From contig OZ034971.1 of the NCBI GenBank assembly GCA_964030785.1, positions 45,897,504-45,961,503 of the forward strand: DNA of 64,000 nt, written 5' to 3'. Below are positions 1 to 7,963 of this stretch, piece by piece. Each line of letters starts with the position of its first letter. The first letter of the stretch is position 1. The notes beneath the pieces were generated by a model. The model was given only the letters and a program-made list of their open reading frames with translations, did no database searches and was not told the origin of the DNA. The position numbers and the translations under genes were made by a program. Origin of the DNA: Siderastrea siderea. Its lineage: Eukaryota; Cnidaria; Anthozoa; Scleractinia; Rhizangiidae.

Positions 1-870
1 TTGGCACAGACTTCATACGCTGGGTAAAAATTTTTTATAAGAATATTCAAAGCTGTGTTATAAATAATGGTTTTGCATTAGATTTTTTTGCTTTAGAGCG
101 TGGGGTTAAACAAGGGGACCCAATATCTCCCTACCTCTTTGTTTTTGTTGTGGAAGTTATAGGACAGAATACGAGGACAGAATACGAGCATAAGAGGCAT
201 CTCTATTGATGGACAAGAAACAAAACTGCTTCAGTACGCGGACGATATAACAGCAACTCTTGCAGATAAAAGCTCAGCCCGAGTTCTTTTCGATTTATTA
301 GAAACTTTCAGATTGCTATCAGGTCTAATGATTAACTACAGTAAAACAGAAGGTTTGTGGATTGGATCCTGTAGAAATAATAAAACAAAACCTTTCGGTA
401 TCAAATGGCCCCGTGAACCAAACAAGGCGTTAGGAGTTTTCTGTTTGTATGATCCAACCCTTCTTCGGGAAAAACATTTCATTGAAAATCTGGATAAGAT
501 ATAAAAAACTCCTGAACCTAGGGTCTTAGAAAGTTTGTCGCTTTACGGGAGGGTGGCAGTCATCAAATCCCTGCGGTTACACAAAAATTAGTTTATATAT
601 GCTCTCTCATGCCAGTTCCGGATGAAATAGTGAAAGAGTTAAACCAATTGGTCTACAAATCTCTATGGAACTTACTTTAATAGACAAGAACTATTTTCTA
701 GTGATCGGAACAAACTTGTCCAAACATTGTGGGATTTAAGGCTAAAATTGAACTTAAGTACGAAACAGAAACTTATATTGCGCAAAAGAGTAACAAAAAA
801 GAATTTTTATACACGAAATGGGCTGTTAGGGCCGGTTTACAAGAAGGCAGGGTTTCGCAAGCAGCCGAGG
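1..870 (+). pseudogene. LINE-type reverse transcriptase fragment, broken
   Basis: The plus strand encodes the palm of a non-LTR retrotransposon reverse transcriptase. The RT motif VKQGDPISPYLF is read at about 99-140 and the catalytic YADD box at about 235-250, in another frame. An imperfect direct duplication of about 13 bases near 165-190 (acagaatacgagg repeated) separates the two frames. A 63-codon open stretch follows (313-504), then stops, with thumb-like sequence (SLYGRVAVIKSL) near 535-570. The 5' part lies outside the window. It is a dead fragment; the LINE clade cannot be assigned from this much. Downstream to about 870 the similarity fades. Confidence 0.8.
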
Positions 871-1355
871 TAGAGGGTGCAATATTTTAGCAATTTAGGA
901 CGCAAAATGGGTACAAAAAATTTTTAAAATTCGTTCGAACTCCCTGATCAGCTACAATCCGACAAAGACAAGCAAACTTATGTGAACCAGTGCAACTTTG
1001 GAGAAAGAAAAACTTCATTATTTTAAGGTCAAACAGACATTACCTGATCAAGACGACATGAACAACACCTACTGTGCCTCAACAGGCAGCATACTGAGAG
1101 AGTGGCACAAACGGACACAATTTGCATACATACTGTAGCTCAATGTTTCAAATGTTATCTTGCGGTTCATTCATCATCAAGAACCAAAGAGCTACCTAAT
1201 ACACGAAGTGGACAAAAAAAACTTGAGAAAAGAAAATCAGCCGCTTTGCTAATTTGTTGAGCGAATTGAACGAAATGATCACGAAGCCCTTTACTTGCAG
1301 AATTAAACGGAAGGGAAAAAGATACCCTGGGCTACAGTGACGTCATTATTTCTTT
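870..1355 (+). repeat. Host tandem repeat unit A, left half (interrupted by the Polinton)
   Basis: This stretch begins with atattttagcaatttagg and contains phrases found again at 24.68-24.91, 26.69-26.93 and 27.01-27.45 kb (for example gatcaagacgacatgaacaa and gagagagtggcacaaacg). It ends in gacgtcattatttcttt, exactly where the virus-like element begins; the unit resumes at 23183. No gene is visible. It is the target sequence of the insertion. Confidence 0.8.
1350..1355. repeat. 6-bp target site duplication, left copy (TTCTTT)
   Basis: TTCTTT directly precedes the element's terminal AGTAG and is repeated directly after its right end at 23183-23188. Polintons characteristically make 6-bp duplications. 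The sister repeat copies near 25.53 and 27.43 kb carry a single TTTCTTTCA at this place, as expected for an empty site. Confidence 0.93.
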
Positions 1356-1528
1356 AGTAGTAAAGGGGGCTCGTATGGACATTTTCCTGGCTTCTGATTG
1401 GTTGAGTGACGTCATCACCGGAAGTGGAATGGGAAACCGCTGACCAGTTGGAAAAAAGGATCGTGGGCTCAAGGTGGGTTAAAACCGCTGAGAAAACGCG
1501 GGCTCAAAGTCCAAAGTCCAATTTGTGG
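1356..1528 (+). repeat. Left terminal inverted repeat of the Polinton
   Basis: About 173 bp. The first roughly 103 bases are identical to the reverse complement of the right end. The repeat then skips about 69 bases present on the right and matches again (ggatcgtgggctcaaggt) up to the tccaattt block at 1517-1524. It contains two TGACGTCA (CRE-like) palindromes close to the terminus when the flanking host copy is counted, one inside the repeat near 1406. Confidence 0.92.
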
Positions 1529-1532
1529 AACG

Positions 1533-1840
1533 GGGGTGGTCCTTTGGAGTGAAAACAACACAAAATGAATAAATCACGTTTTATTGTTATACGTTTGTTT
1601 ACAAACATGGTGTCCTTACTGAGAACTCAAAATGTTCTTCATGTGTGAAAGGACTTCGCTTGGGGTATGTTGCTGATTGTTTTCCTGAGTGTTCCTTAAT
1701 AGAGGGTCCACGATCTTGTTTGGGTTTTCACTGGTAGCCATAGGGGTTGGTCTTGAAGGTGCGGGGATCAATGACTCGTTTGTCATACACCAAACGATGC
1801 CATTTGTGTTGGGGTTGAGTGAGCAAGGTTTTTCCAGATA
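1533..1840 (-). repeat. Inverted partial copy of the polB 3' end and right arm
   Basis: Read on the minus strand, this region reproduces, with divergence, the end of polB and its downstream ORF. Examples are ccttgctcactcaacccc, gatccccgcaccttcaagac, and ctatggctaccagtgaaa followed by cccaaacaagatcgt. It then continues to the TIR. Relative to 22540-22940 it has lost about 150 bases between gatcgt and gaccctctatt. It therefore extends the inverted repeat inward, as the remnant of a formerly longer TIR or of a terminal duplication event. Confidence 0.85.
1616..1741 (-). CDS. 41-codon remnant ORF, left-arm copy of the polB-downstream small gene
   Basis: ATG at 1741 and stop at 1616-1618. The first residues (MATSE.PNKIV) equal the N-terminus of the 72-residue ORF at 22623-22841 on the other arm. 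After residue 11 the copies diverge because the left copy has a deletion and then reads through arm sequence. It is probably a truncated, non-functional paralogue of that gene. AATAAA-type signals lie downstream near 1565. Confidence 0.4.
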   Translation of the reverse strand: MATSENPNKIVDPLLRNTQENNQQHTPSEVLSHMKNILSSQ

Positions 1841-2466
1841 GTGCAGGGAAGACTCAAAATGCTCTTCATGCGGGGAATGACGTCACTTTGGTTCTTTCCC
1901 AGATAGTGCAGGGTTTTGTGGTTAGTATCAACTGGATCTGGGAGTAGTCCCCAGTATCCGCTCGTGGTGGTGTTCTCGTTTTCATAAAGAGTACCATGCC
2001 ACCAATCACCACCAGGCCAGTGAACTTTGTTAACTTCCTCCCTAAACTCAAGGTCGCGGCTATATCGTCTAGGGGTGGTCTCCATGACGGAAAGAGGAAC
2101 AGCGTGTTGGCAGTTTGGGCAATGGGGGTTGTGAGACGGATTTGGGTTGGGTGTGTTGCATTCCATGGCACAGGAGGGGTGACAAGGTTTATCACAGCAC
2201 CTCAACTTGGCAGAATAGTAGACTTGTATCGCACAGAATACACATGGGTTGGATGGAGGATCGGTGGAAAGAGACCTCCGGTGAGCGTTTCGGTGGCAGC
2301 TAGGACAGGAGGACGCGTAGGTACGTTTCTTGAGATAGTCCTTGGCACAGGGGGTATGACAAGGTTGACCACAGCAGCTCAACTTGGTATTATCGGTGAC
2401 AGGCGTCAAACAGATCACACATGGTTTGGGTTGAGCCATCACTTGTTGGGTTTCTGGATCATCCAT
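1783..2466 (-). CDS. Tandem RING-like zinc-binding protein
   Basis: 227 residues, ATG at 2466. Two similar cysteine-histidine modules follow each other: C16-x2-C19, C31-C32, C36-H37, C40, C54-x2-C57, and a second copy at about residues 75-120 (CVFC, CC, CHPSC, CPNC). The spacing resembles RING-type E3 ligase folds that coordinate two zincs, though it departs from the textbook order, so ubiquitin-ligase activity is an inference. The C-terminal 15 or so residues are encoded by the antisense of the duplicated polB 3' end, read out of frame, so the tail is a recent chimera. Its promoter (2490-2600) is a copy of the polB promoter module, pointing to early, co-regulated expression. Confidence 0.7.
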   Translation of the reverse strand: MDDPETQQVMAQPKPCVICLTPVTDNTKLSCCGQPCHTPCAKDYLKKRTYASSCPSCHRNAHRRSLSTDPPSNPCVFCAIQVYYSAKLRCCDKPCHPSCAMECNTPNPNPSHNPHCPNCQHAVPLSVMETTPRRYSRDLEFREEVNKVHWPGGDWWHGTLYENENTTTSGYWGLLPDPVDTNHKTLHYLGKNQSDVIPRMKSILSLPCTIWKNLAHSTPTQMASFGV

Positions 2467-2489
2467 GAGTTGAAGTGTGAAATGAGACG

Positions 2490-2641
2490 GTGGTTTTTAT
2501 AGAGAAACAAAAGGGTCACGTGGGAGGGAAGGGGCCAATGAGAGAAAGACCCATCATGCTGTGGGAGGGGAAGGGGTGGGGGGACCCCCCTCCCCCCTCC
2601 TTAGATAGACCATGGTGCATTGCGCAGATCGGGGTATATAA
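2490..2641. promoter_or_regulatory. Bidirectional early-type promoter region
   Basis: On the minus strand, toward the RING gene, there is a TATA box (tctctataaaaac, antisense at about 2494-2506), an E-box CACGTG at 2517-2522, an attggccccttccc block and a long C/G tract. The same order of modules occurs upstream of polB at 18300-18416. On the plus strand a separate TATA box (tatata, 2634-2641) stands 79 bases before the ATG at 2720. A short out-of-frame uORF begins at 2697. Confidence 0.7.
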
Positions 2642-2719
2642 GTCAAGCGAGGCCACAGGACGCCATTCCTAGCTTTGAGCCGGTCCTAAGTGACTTATGT
2701 TTGTGGTGTGCGGGAAAAA

Positions 2720-3250
2720 ATGTCCGAAACGAGAAGGCCATTGGGTTCCCTTGCCAGTGAGGTGAACGTGGGAGGAGAAGAGTCGTTGAGGAGGAGAGTG
2801 GGACCGGAGAGGACGCCCATCCAACGCCAGACCATGCGCATGTATGAAAGGAGACAGGAGACATGGCGCCGGTTAAATAGAGATCGTGTGGCGGCCTTTC
2901 TTCGTTTATTTTTGTTGTACCTGGTGGAGGGGGAGAATGGTGTTGGACGCCCTCATCCCGAGACGGTCCGGTCTCTAAACAAAGCATTGGTCCGTCGGGT
3001 GATTCCCTGGATAAAGAACCATTTGACGTGGACGACGATGGAGAGATATTGGCCCATGACATTGTTGCAATTTAAGGAACTGGATGAGTATTTGAGTGAG
3101 CACATGTCCCGAGTCCACAGAGACGATGATTGGGGTGCCATTGCCTATTTTTTTAAAGTGGTGGTGCAGGAAAGACGGGACGAATACAAACGCCTAGAAG
3201 AGATGGAGAGGGAAGCGATGGAGAGTGTACGGCGTGTGTTACAACTGTAA
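2720..3250 (+). CDS. Possible Bcl-2-like protein (BH1-like motif)
   Basis: 176 residues from the first in-frame ATG at 2720; the open frame extends to 2690 but only with GTG. The protein is mostly helical and charged, with a hydrophobic stretch (AAFLRLFLLYLV). Near residue 137 it has DDDWGAIAYFF, resembling the BH1 signature NWGRIVAFF of Bcl-2 proteins, preceded by a plausible helix. No BH2 motif follows and the protein ends about 30 residues later. Viral Bcl-2 homologues often keep only BH1-like sequence, and adintovirus genomes have been reported to carry Bcl-2-like genes. The role (blocking host cell death) is inference only; the gene could be unrelated. Confidence 0.45.
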   Translation: MSETRRPLGSLASEVNVGGEESLRRRVGPERTPIQRQTMRMYERRQETWRRLNRDRVAAFLRLFLLYLVEGENGVGRPHPETVRSLNKALVRRVIPWIKNHLTWTTMERYWPMTLLQFKELDEYLSEHMSRVHRDDDWGAIAYFFKVVVQERRDEYKRLEEMEREAMESVRRVLQL

Positions 3251-3625
3251 ATAGACTTGAACATTTTGTTTATTCCTGTTGAGATTATTGTGAGTCAAGG
3301 CTGCTGTGAGTCAAGAGACATTTTATTTATGATGAACGTGCAAACTCAGTGTTGTCAGTTTTTTATTTTTTAATTAAAAAAAGAGTTGATGTTTTTTTTT
3401 ACAAAGGGTGGTCTGTGTTCTTTGCCACGCGGGTGGGGCGCTCCTATTTACAATTGAAAAAAGCTATCTACAATTTGAAAAAATAAAAACTAAAAAGAAA
3501 AGCTATGTACAATGGGAAAAAAATAAAAAACTAAGAAGTTGAAAAACTAAAAATGACTATGTACAATTGGAAAAAATAAAAACTAAGAAATTGAAAAAAT
3601 AAAAAATAAAAAGGGCTATGTACAA
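3251..3625. repeat. AT-rich tandem repeat between convergent genes, with poly(A) signals
   Basis: The 3' ends of the Bcl-2-like gene (plus) and the SLOG gene (minus) face each other here. About five imperfect units start with (g)ctatntacaattnnaaaaa at roughly 3444, 3466, 3502, 3554 and 3615, each followed by aataaaaactaa-like sequence. AATAAA occurs in most units on the plus strand. No ORF is present. The likely role is transcription termination and polyadenylation. Confidence 0.7.
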
Positions 3626-4321
3626 TTACAAATGAAAGTCTTCCAGTTCCATACGTAATTGATCAATGTTCTCGGGTAGACAGAAGGTGCGGTTGAACAA
3701 GGCTTGAATTTCGGCTCGGGTTTTCTCGTCCACATCCCGGGATCCCACAATAGCACTGCTTTGATGAAGGGTGGGCTTTTTGGGTCCCCAAGGAACAAAT
3801 TGACTGCCAGTGACCAGGGTGGCGGCATTCTCGTTGACTTGGTAGTAATGGTCCGAGCGGTACCATGATTGACTGGGGATGTCAAACAGGTAGACGGGTT
3901 TGCCTTGATCCATAGCCAATTGCACAGTCCAACCAGTGCCTCCTTTCACGCGTTTATGATCCGGTTCCAAGATGCCAAAGGCATAGATGGTATGGGCTTT
4001 TTTGGCAATTTGATAATTACGTTGCAGCAATTGCAGGGTGTAAAAATGACTGGGCATTTGTTTGCCTAGTTTCTCAGCCGCCTGGTGAAGATGGGGGTTG
4101 GCCAGCATCAGGACTTCCACGGTAGAAGGGGTGATGAAAGTGGCTCGAGGATGGTTCGGGGGGACGAGGACTTCTAGTTGCATCCCAAAGTGTTTGGCAT
4201 GTTCTTCCACGAGGGCATCCGTACCTTTGGCTCCCCCTGTATAGACCACATGGCCATGACCCACTTGCAGTTCCAAGGCACCGAGATCTTGTTCTCCGAT
4301 CATGTCAATGTCTGGGGGCAT
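3626..4321 (-). CDS. SLOG/DprA-like Rossmann-fold nucleotide-binding protein
   Basis: 231 residues from ATG at 4321. The open frame reaches 4351 only with TTG, and the TATA-like box (4358-4365) is too close for that start. Near residues 28-35 the protein has TGGAKGTD after a beta strand (HVVY). This is the glycine-rich loop typical of the SLOG superfamily (YspA, DprA and LOG-like proteins) that binds nucleotides or sugar-nucleotides. Farther on it has GGTGWTVQLA and a strand KPVYLFD, also typical. There are no membrane segments. SLOG proteins in bacteria often work as sensors or generators of nucleotide signals together with SLATT 2-TM effectors; a SLATT-like gene lies at 13828 in the same element. 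The function here is unknown. Confidence 0.7.
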   Translation of the reverse strand: MPPDIDMIGEQDLGALELQVGHGHVVYTGGAKGTDALVEEHAKHFGMQLEVLVPPNHPRATFITPSTVEVLMLANPHLHQAAEKLGKQMPSHFYTLQLLQRNYQIAKKAHTIYAFGILEPDHKRVKGGTGWTVQLAMDQGKPVYLFDIPSQSWYRSDHYYQVNENAATLVTGSQFVPWGPKKPTLHQSSAIVGSRDVDEKTRAEIQALFNRTFCLPENIDQLRMELEDFHL

Positions 4322-4351
4322 GGCTTTTGAGAATGAAGATCTAGTGACCAA

Positions 4352-4500
4352 GGGACCGTCTTAAATAGGGACAACGGGCCAATGGGAAGACAAGAGGTCC
4401 TTATTTGGATTCAACAAGCTGACCAATGGGAAGATAACAAGTCCTTATTTGGAATGAATAAGCTGACCAATGACAGTCAAGGGTCTAAGGTATAAAAAGG
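4352..4500. promoter_or_regulatory. Divergent promoter with three 44-bp CCAAT repeats
   Basis: CCAAT boxes at 4379, 4423 and 4467 lie exactly 44 bases apart inside imperfect 44-bp tandem repeats (ccaatgggaaga, caagtccttatttgga, aagctga). A TATA box toward the plus-strand gene stands at 4491 (ggtataaaaagg). A TATA-like box toward the SLOG gene is at 4358-4365 (antisense tatttaag). The region drives both neighbours. Confidence 0.75.
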
Positions 4501-4535
4501 CATGGTCGGTAGGGGTGACATCAACCTTGAGTACG

Positions 4536-5390
4536 ATGTCCACCGATCGGAAGAGAAAATCAACCCATCCCCCAGAGGGGAAGAAGAAGAAGAAGACCAT
4601 TCAACATATGACGCCCGTGGACTGTGATCCTGTGGTCTGCGAGGTCGTGGAAGACACCCGAGCTGCGGTGGAAGATATGATGAAAGAATTGAATGATATG
4701 GTGTCCCCATCTGAATACATGGTGACGTATGTCGAAGATCCTCCTCCCAGTTCGGTGGACACTATGGTATGCCCTTGCCATGAGGTGCGTTTGGAGGCCC
4801 GAGAATCTCAAAAGGGATGGAAGTATGTGAAATGTCCCATGCAACCGTGTTTGCTGTTTTGTGGACAAGATCAAGTTCTGGAGTATATGAAAGCCGTGTA
4901 TAGTCAACCTCATGTAGAAGTGTTGGACATGTGGGGTGGCTTACAATGCTTTTGCCGTGAACCCGCCACGCTACAACAGAGTCATTCGACTCAGAACCCC
5001 GATCGCTTGTTTCTGACTTGTTCCAAGAAAACGTGTGGCTTCTTCCGATGGGCCGATCAACCCTTGGGTCCCAAGTACTGGAGTTGGTTTCATGACAACC
5101 CTCCCAAAAAAGCCGATCAACAAGCTGAAGCACCCACCCGTGATGCTCAAGGATATCCCAAACGTGGAGTAGACATCCCTGGTCCTCCAGTCAGAAGGAA
5201 AGAGGACGTGGAACGAGAACGGTCCCTGACAGAGTATGAGAAACAATTGTTACGAGAAATTCAAGATCTCAAGAACCGTCAAGAAATGATGGTAGCCCCA
5301 GCTCCACCACCCCCTAAGTACAGTGACAGTGTGGACAACTGGCAGAAAGGTCTAGAGACCATCAGCTGCGGACGTCTAGGTCTCTTTTAA
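4536..5390 (+). CDS. Two-finger GRF-like zinc protein with C-terminal coiled coil
   Basis: 284 residues from ATG 4536. An upstream in-frame ATG at 4470 lies inside a CCAAT box, ahead of the TATA box (4491), and is unlikely to be in the mRNA. A basic N-terminus (KKKKK) is followed by two cysteine modules. The first is CPCHEVRLEA...CPMQPC at about 77-108. The second is CFCREPATLQQS...NPDRLFLTC...CGFFRWAD at about 140-180, which matches zf-GRF, a single-stranded nucleic-acid-binding finger found in NEIL3, TOP3A and APEX2. A charged helix (about 245-265) follows. It may act in replication or repair of the viral genome; the exact role is unknown. Confidence 0.7.
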   Translation: MSTDRKRKSTHPPEGKKKKKTIQHMTPVDCDPVVCEVVEDTRAAVEDMMKELNDMVSPSEYMVTYVEDPPPSSVDTMVCPCHEVRLEARESQKGWKYVKCPMQPCLLFCGQDQVLEYMKAVYSQPHVEVLDMWGGLQCFCREPATLQQSHSTQNPDRLFLTCSKKTCGFFRWADQPLGPKYWSWFHDNPPKKADQQAEAPTRDAQGYPKRGVDIPGPPVRRKEDVERERSLTEYEKQLLREIQDLKNRQEMMVAPAPPPPKYSDSVDNWQKGLETISCGRLGLF

Positions 5391-5426
5391 ATGAGAGAAC
5401 GAATAAAATTTTTTATCAATGTTACC

Positions 5427-5789
5427 ATGGAGTCTGTGTGTGATGCATGGGAGTCTGTCTTGTCCCTGGGGCAATGGCAATGTCATCAAACCCTTTGTCA
5501 AGTCTTATATGATCATCAACCCGGGTCCCAAATCCCCATACCCCCTTGTCCCGAGGACACGCATCCTCTCCACCTCTTTGAAGAAACCCATGTGGACTGC
5601 AACCTATATCGATGGGTGGTGTTTGTCTTATGGTTAAAAGCTCACCCAGAGGCATGGCGATGGTATCGAATCATTCAAAAGGCGCATCCCCACACGGTCC
5701 CCACCATATCGACCTTATGGGGTGAATGCCAAAAAGTATGGCCCCTCGAAAGAGAACCCAACGCTGGAGTTCGTCGTCCTCATGGTTGA
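5427..5789 (+). CDS. Unknown small protein upstream of and overlapping the integrase
   Basis: 120 residues from ATG 5427 (132 from ATG 5391, which follows the previous stop directly). A TATA-like ataaaat at 5404 makes 5427 the safer start. The protein is rich in Trp, His and Cys (for example WRWYRIIQKAHP) with no motif I recognise, and shows no signal peptide or membrane segment. Its last 64 bases overlap the integrase ORF in another frame, which argues for a real, compactly arranged gene but could also be a fortuitous frame. Confidence 0.45.
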   Translation: MESVCDAWESVLSLGQWQCHQTLCQVLYDHQPGSQIPIPPCPEDTHPLHLFEETHVDCNLYRWVVFVLWLKAHPEAWRWYRIIQKAHPHTVPTISTLWGECQKVWPLEREPNAGVRRPHG

Positions 5790-6904
5790 AGAAAACCAAA
5801 CGCCCTGTGTCGTCAACGAAGAAGAAGAAGGCCAGTGTCTCGCAACAATGGTTAAACCGTTACCATGATCCTCGTGCCCCGGGGAGTTTAGGTGGGGTGC
5901 AACGATTTGCTAAAGCCCAGGGTCTCCCTTTGAAAAAAGCCCAACGGGTGTTGGAACAGGATGTGGGTTACACCTTGCATAAACCCCGACGTCGTCGTTT
6001 TGCTACCTTACCCGTGATCGTAGGGGGCTTGGATGATCAATGGGCCGCGGATTTAGTGGAAGTGCAACGTTTGGCCAAACATAATCGGGGTATACGCTAC
6101 TTGTTGACGGTCGTGGATGTCTTGTCCAAGTACGCGTGGGTCGAACCGTTGAAAACCAAAACCGGCGTGGCCCTCGTGAAAGCCTTTGAGAAGATTGTGA
6201 GACAAGGAGGACGTCACCCGAATCAATTGCAAACGGATCGAGGGAAAGAATTTTATAATCGGACCTTTCAACGATGGGTCGACGAGCAAGACATCAATCA
6301 TTTTTCAACCGAAGGGGATGCCAAAGCCAGTGTGGTGGAACGATTTAACCGCACCTTGAAAGAACGGTTGTACCGTTATTTGACCGCGGCCAACACGTTG
6401 AAATTTGACGATGTCTTACCCGAGTTGGTGCAGGGGTATAATGCCACTCGTCATCGAAGTATTGGTATGCCCACCGAAAACGTGACGTGGGACAACGAAG
6501 AAGCCGTGTGGAAACGATTGTATGCCAAACGATTGAAAGGTTACAAAAAACCCCAATTGAAGGTGGGGGATCATGTCCGTCTCAATACGATTCATCGTAC
6601 CTTTGAAAAAGGGTATTTACCCGGTTGGACCGAAGAAGTGTTTGTGGTGCATCGTGTGGTCCCGGGCCCTGTCCCCACGTATAAGATTCGCGAATGGGAT
6701 GAGACCCCCGTCCAAGGTACGTTTTATGAAGAGGATTTACAAAAAGTCCATGTATCCGAGGTGTTTCGGATCGAGAAGGTACTTAAGCGACAAAAAGGTC
6801 GTTGGTTGGTCAAGTGGAAAGGGTGGCCCGACAAGTACAATAGTTGGATTGCTCGTGGAGACGTGACATCCCTTCGACCCCGCAAACGACGTCGACGCCG
6901 CTAA
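5726..6904 (+). CDS. Polinton integrase (DDE) with C-terminal chromodomain
   Basis: 392 residues from ATG 5726; a second ATG at 5738 gives 388. The retrovirus-like catalytic core runs from about residue 95 to 260 with acidic residues D109 (ADLVEV), D171 (QTDRGKEF) and E205 (KASVVERFNRTLK); I count 33 residues between the last two. The N-terminus is basic. A chromodomain follows at about 345-385 (RIEKVLKRQKGRWLVKWKGW), which in chromoviruses and Polintons can tether insertion to modified histones. The C-terminal tail is polybasic. It cuts and joins the element's ends, producing the 6-bp target duplication seen here. The reading frame is intact. Confidence 0.95.
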   Translation: MPKSMAPRKRTQRWSSSSSWLKKTKRPVSSTKKKKASVSQQWLNRYHDPRAPGSLGGVQRFAKAQGLPLKKAQRVLEQDVGYTLHKPRRRRFATLPVIVGGLDDQWAADLVEVQRLAKHNRGIRYLLTVVDVLSKYAWVEPLKTKTGVALVKAFEKIVRQGGRHPNQLQTDRGKEFYNRTFQRWVDEQDINHFSTEGDAKASVVERFNRTLKERLYRYLTAANTLKFDDVLPELVQGYNATRHRSIGMPTENVTWDNEEAVWKRLYAKRLKGYKKPQLKVGDHVRLNTIHRTFEKGYLPGWTEEVFVVHRVVPGPVPTYKIREWDETPVQGTFYEEDLQKVHVSEVFRIEKVLKRQKGRWLVKWKGWPDKYNSWIARGDVTSLRPRKRRRRR

Positions 6905-6908
6905 AACA

Positions 6909-7949
6909 ATGACATTGGTGCCCAACTCTTCGTTTTACGTGACGTTGATGAGTCATGCGAGTACTAAAGAGTTTCCTGGGAACAAGAGTCATCATTTCAG
7001 AAACCGATTGCCTAAACCCATCCGATTTGTGGGACGAGGATGGATGGTGGGTATGGTGAGTTTATCCTTACCCACCATTCCGGTGGTAGCGGAAGAAGGA
7101 GGCGTGGGTGATTCCCATCCTCTGTTGTACGTACGATGGCACGAACGGGTGTATGCCCAAGACGATCAAGGGGACGATCGATGGTGGCATCAACGACGCG
7201 AACTCTTTGTGTACGGACGAGATATGAGAAAGGAGATGGCCTCGTCGACGGGATCGCACTTTTTTCATCAATTGGTGTACCGTTACGTGCAAGCCCGTGC
7301 CAAACAAACCGAACCCAAAAACAAATGGGCCGAGGACAATGGCGTCAAATTATACCCGACGTTTGAATGGACCACCGAAGGGGATTTGGTGTTGAATACC
7401 GTCAATGTGGATTACAAACGACAAGTGGCACGCGTGGAATGGGGCAGAACCTTGGCGCTGAGAATGGGATGGATTGAACAAGTGTCCCCCGGTCAGTATC
7501 GATTGGGTCCGAATCTCTTGCAAGAATTTCATTCGGACTCCATTCCCATTCCGACCGATGTCCTGGATGGCAGCAACAAGCCCGCCTTTTGGAAAGTGGA
7601 TGGGGATTATCTGAACTTGAGTATGACGTGTAATTGGCGGTTTGTGAATTTGAACCAGACCTTTCGTCCCTCGTTGGAATTTCCCTCGACACGTCCTTTG
7701 CACGTGTATTGTGATGTAGGGACCAGCAGCATGGTGGGGGGTCGTATCACCGATCTCTTACGAGAAATCAAGTACCAGCCTCAAAACACCACCCACTTTG
7801 AACCTCGACATATTCAATATATCCCAGTACGCAACGAAGTGGTGGAAATCGTCGAAACCCAGTTGGCCGAAACCAATGGGGATCTGGTGAAATTTGGTGA
7901 AGGGCGTACCCTCCTGACCCTCCACTTTAAAAGGGAAGTGGTGGTGTGA
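6909..7949 (+). CDS. Minor-capsid (penton)-like protein, copy 1
   Basis: 346 residues, ATG 6909, four bases after the integrase stop. The N-terminus SSFYVTLMSHASTKEFPGN and the C-terminus HIQYIPVRNEVVEI...LLTLHFK match the conserved ends of a widespread Polinton protein thought to be the minor capsid or penton-type jelly-roll protein. It aligns along its whole length with the next gene (7964), about 35-40% identical by eye, including MGWI/MGWL, LGPNLQQEF, WRFVNLN/WRFTNLN and VGGRITDLLREI. It probably occupies capsid vertices. No clear TATA box is seen before this gene. Confidence 0.75.
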   Translation: MTLVPNSSFYVTLMSHASTKEFPGNKSHHFRNRLPKPIRFVGRGWMVGMVSLSLPTIPVVAEEGGVGDSHPLLYVRWHERVYAQDDQGDDRWWHQRRELFVYGRDMRKEMASSTGSHFFHQLVYRYVQARAKQTEPKNKWAEDNGVKLYPTFEWTTEGDLVLNTVNVDYKRQVARVEWGRTLALRMGWIEQVSPGQYRLGPNLLQEFHSDSIPIPTDVLDGSNKPAFWKVDGDYLNLSMTCNWRFVNLNQTFRPSLEFPSTRPLHVYCDVGTSSMVGGRITDLLREIKYQPQNTTHFEPRHIQYIPVRNEVVEIVETQLAETNGDLVKFGEGRTLLTLHFKREVVV

Positions 7950-7963
7950 AGAAGAAAGACAAC

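Noticed and set aside
1996..2502. 168-codon plus-strand ORF opposite the RING gene
   Set aside because: Antisense shadow; the Cys/His pattern is on the other strand and the promoter faces left.
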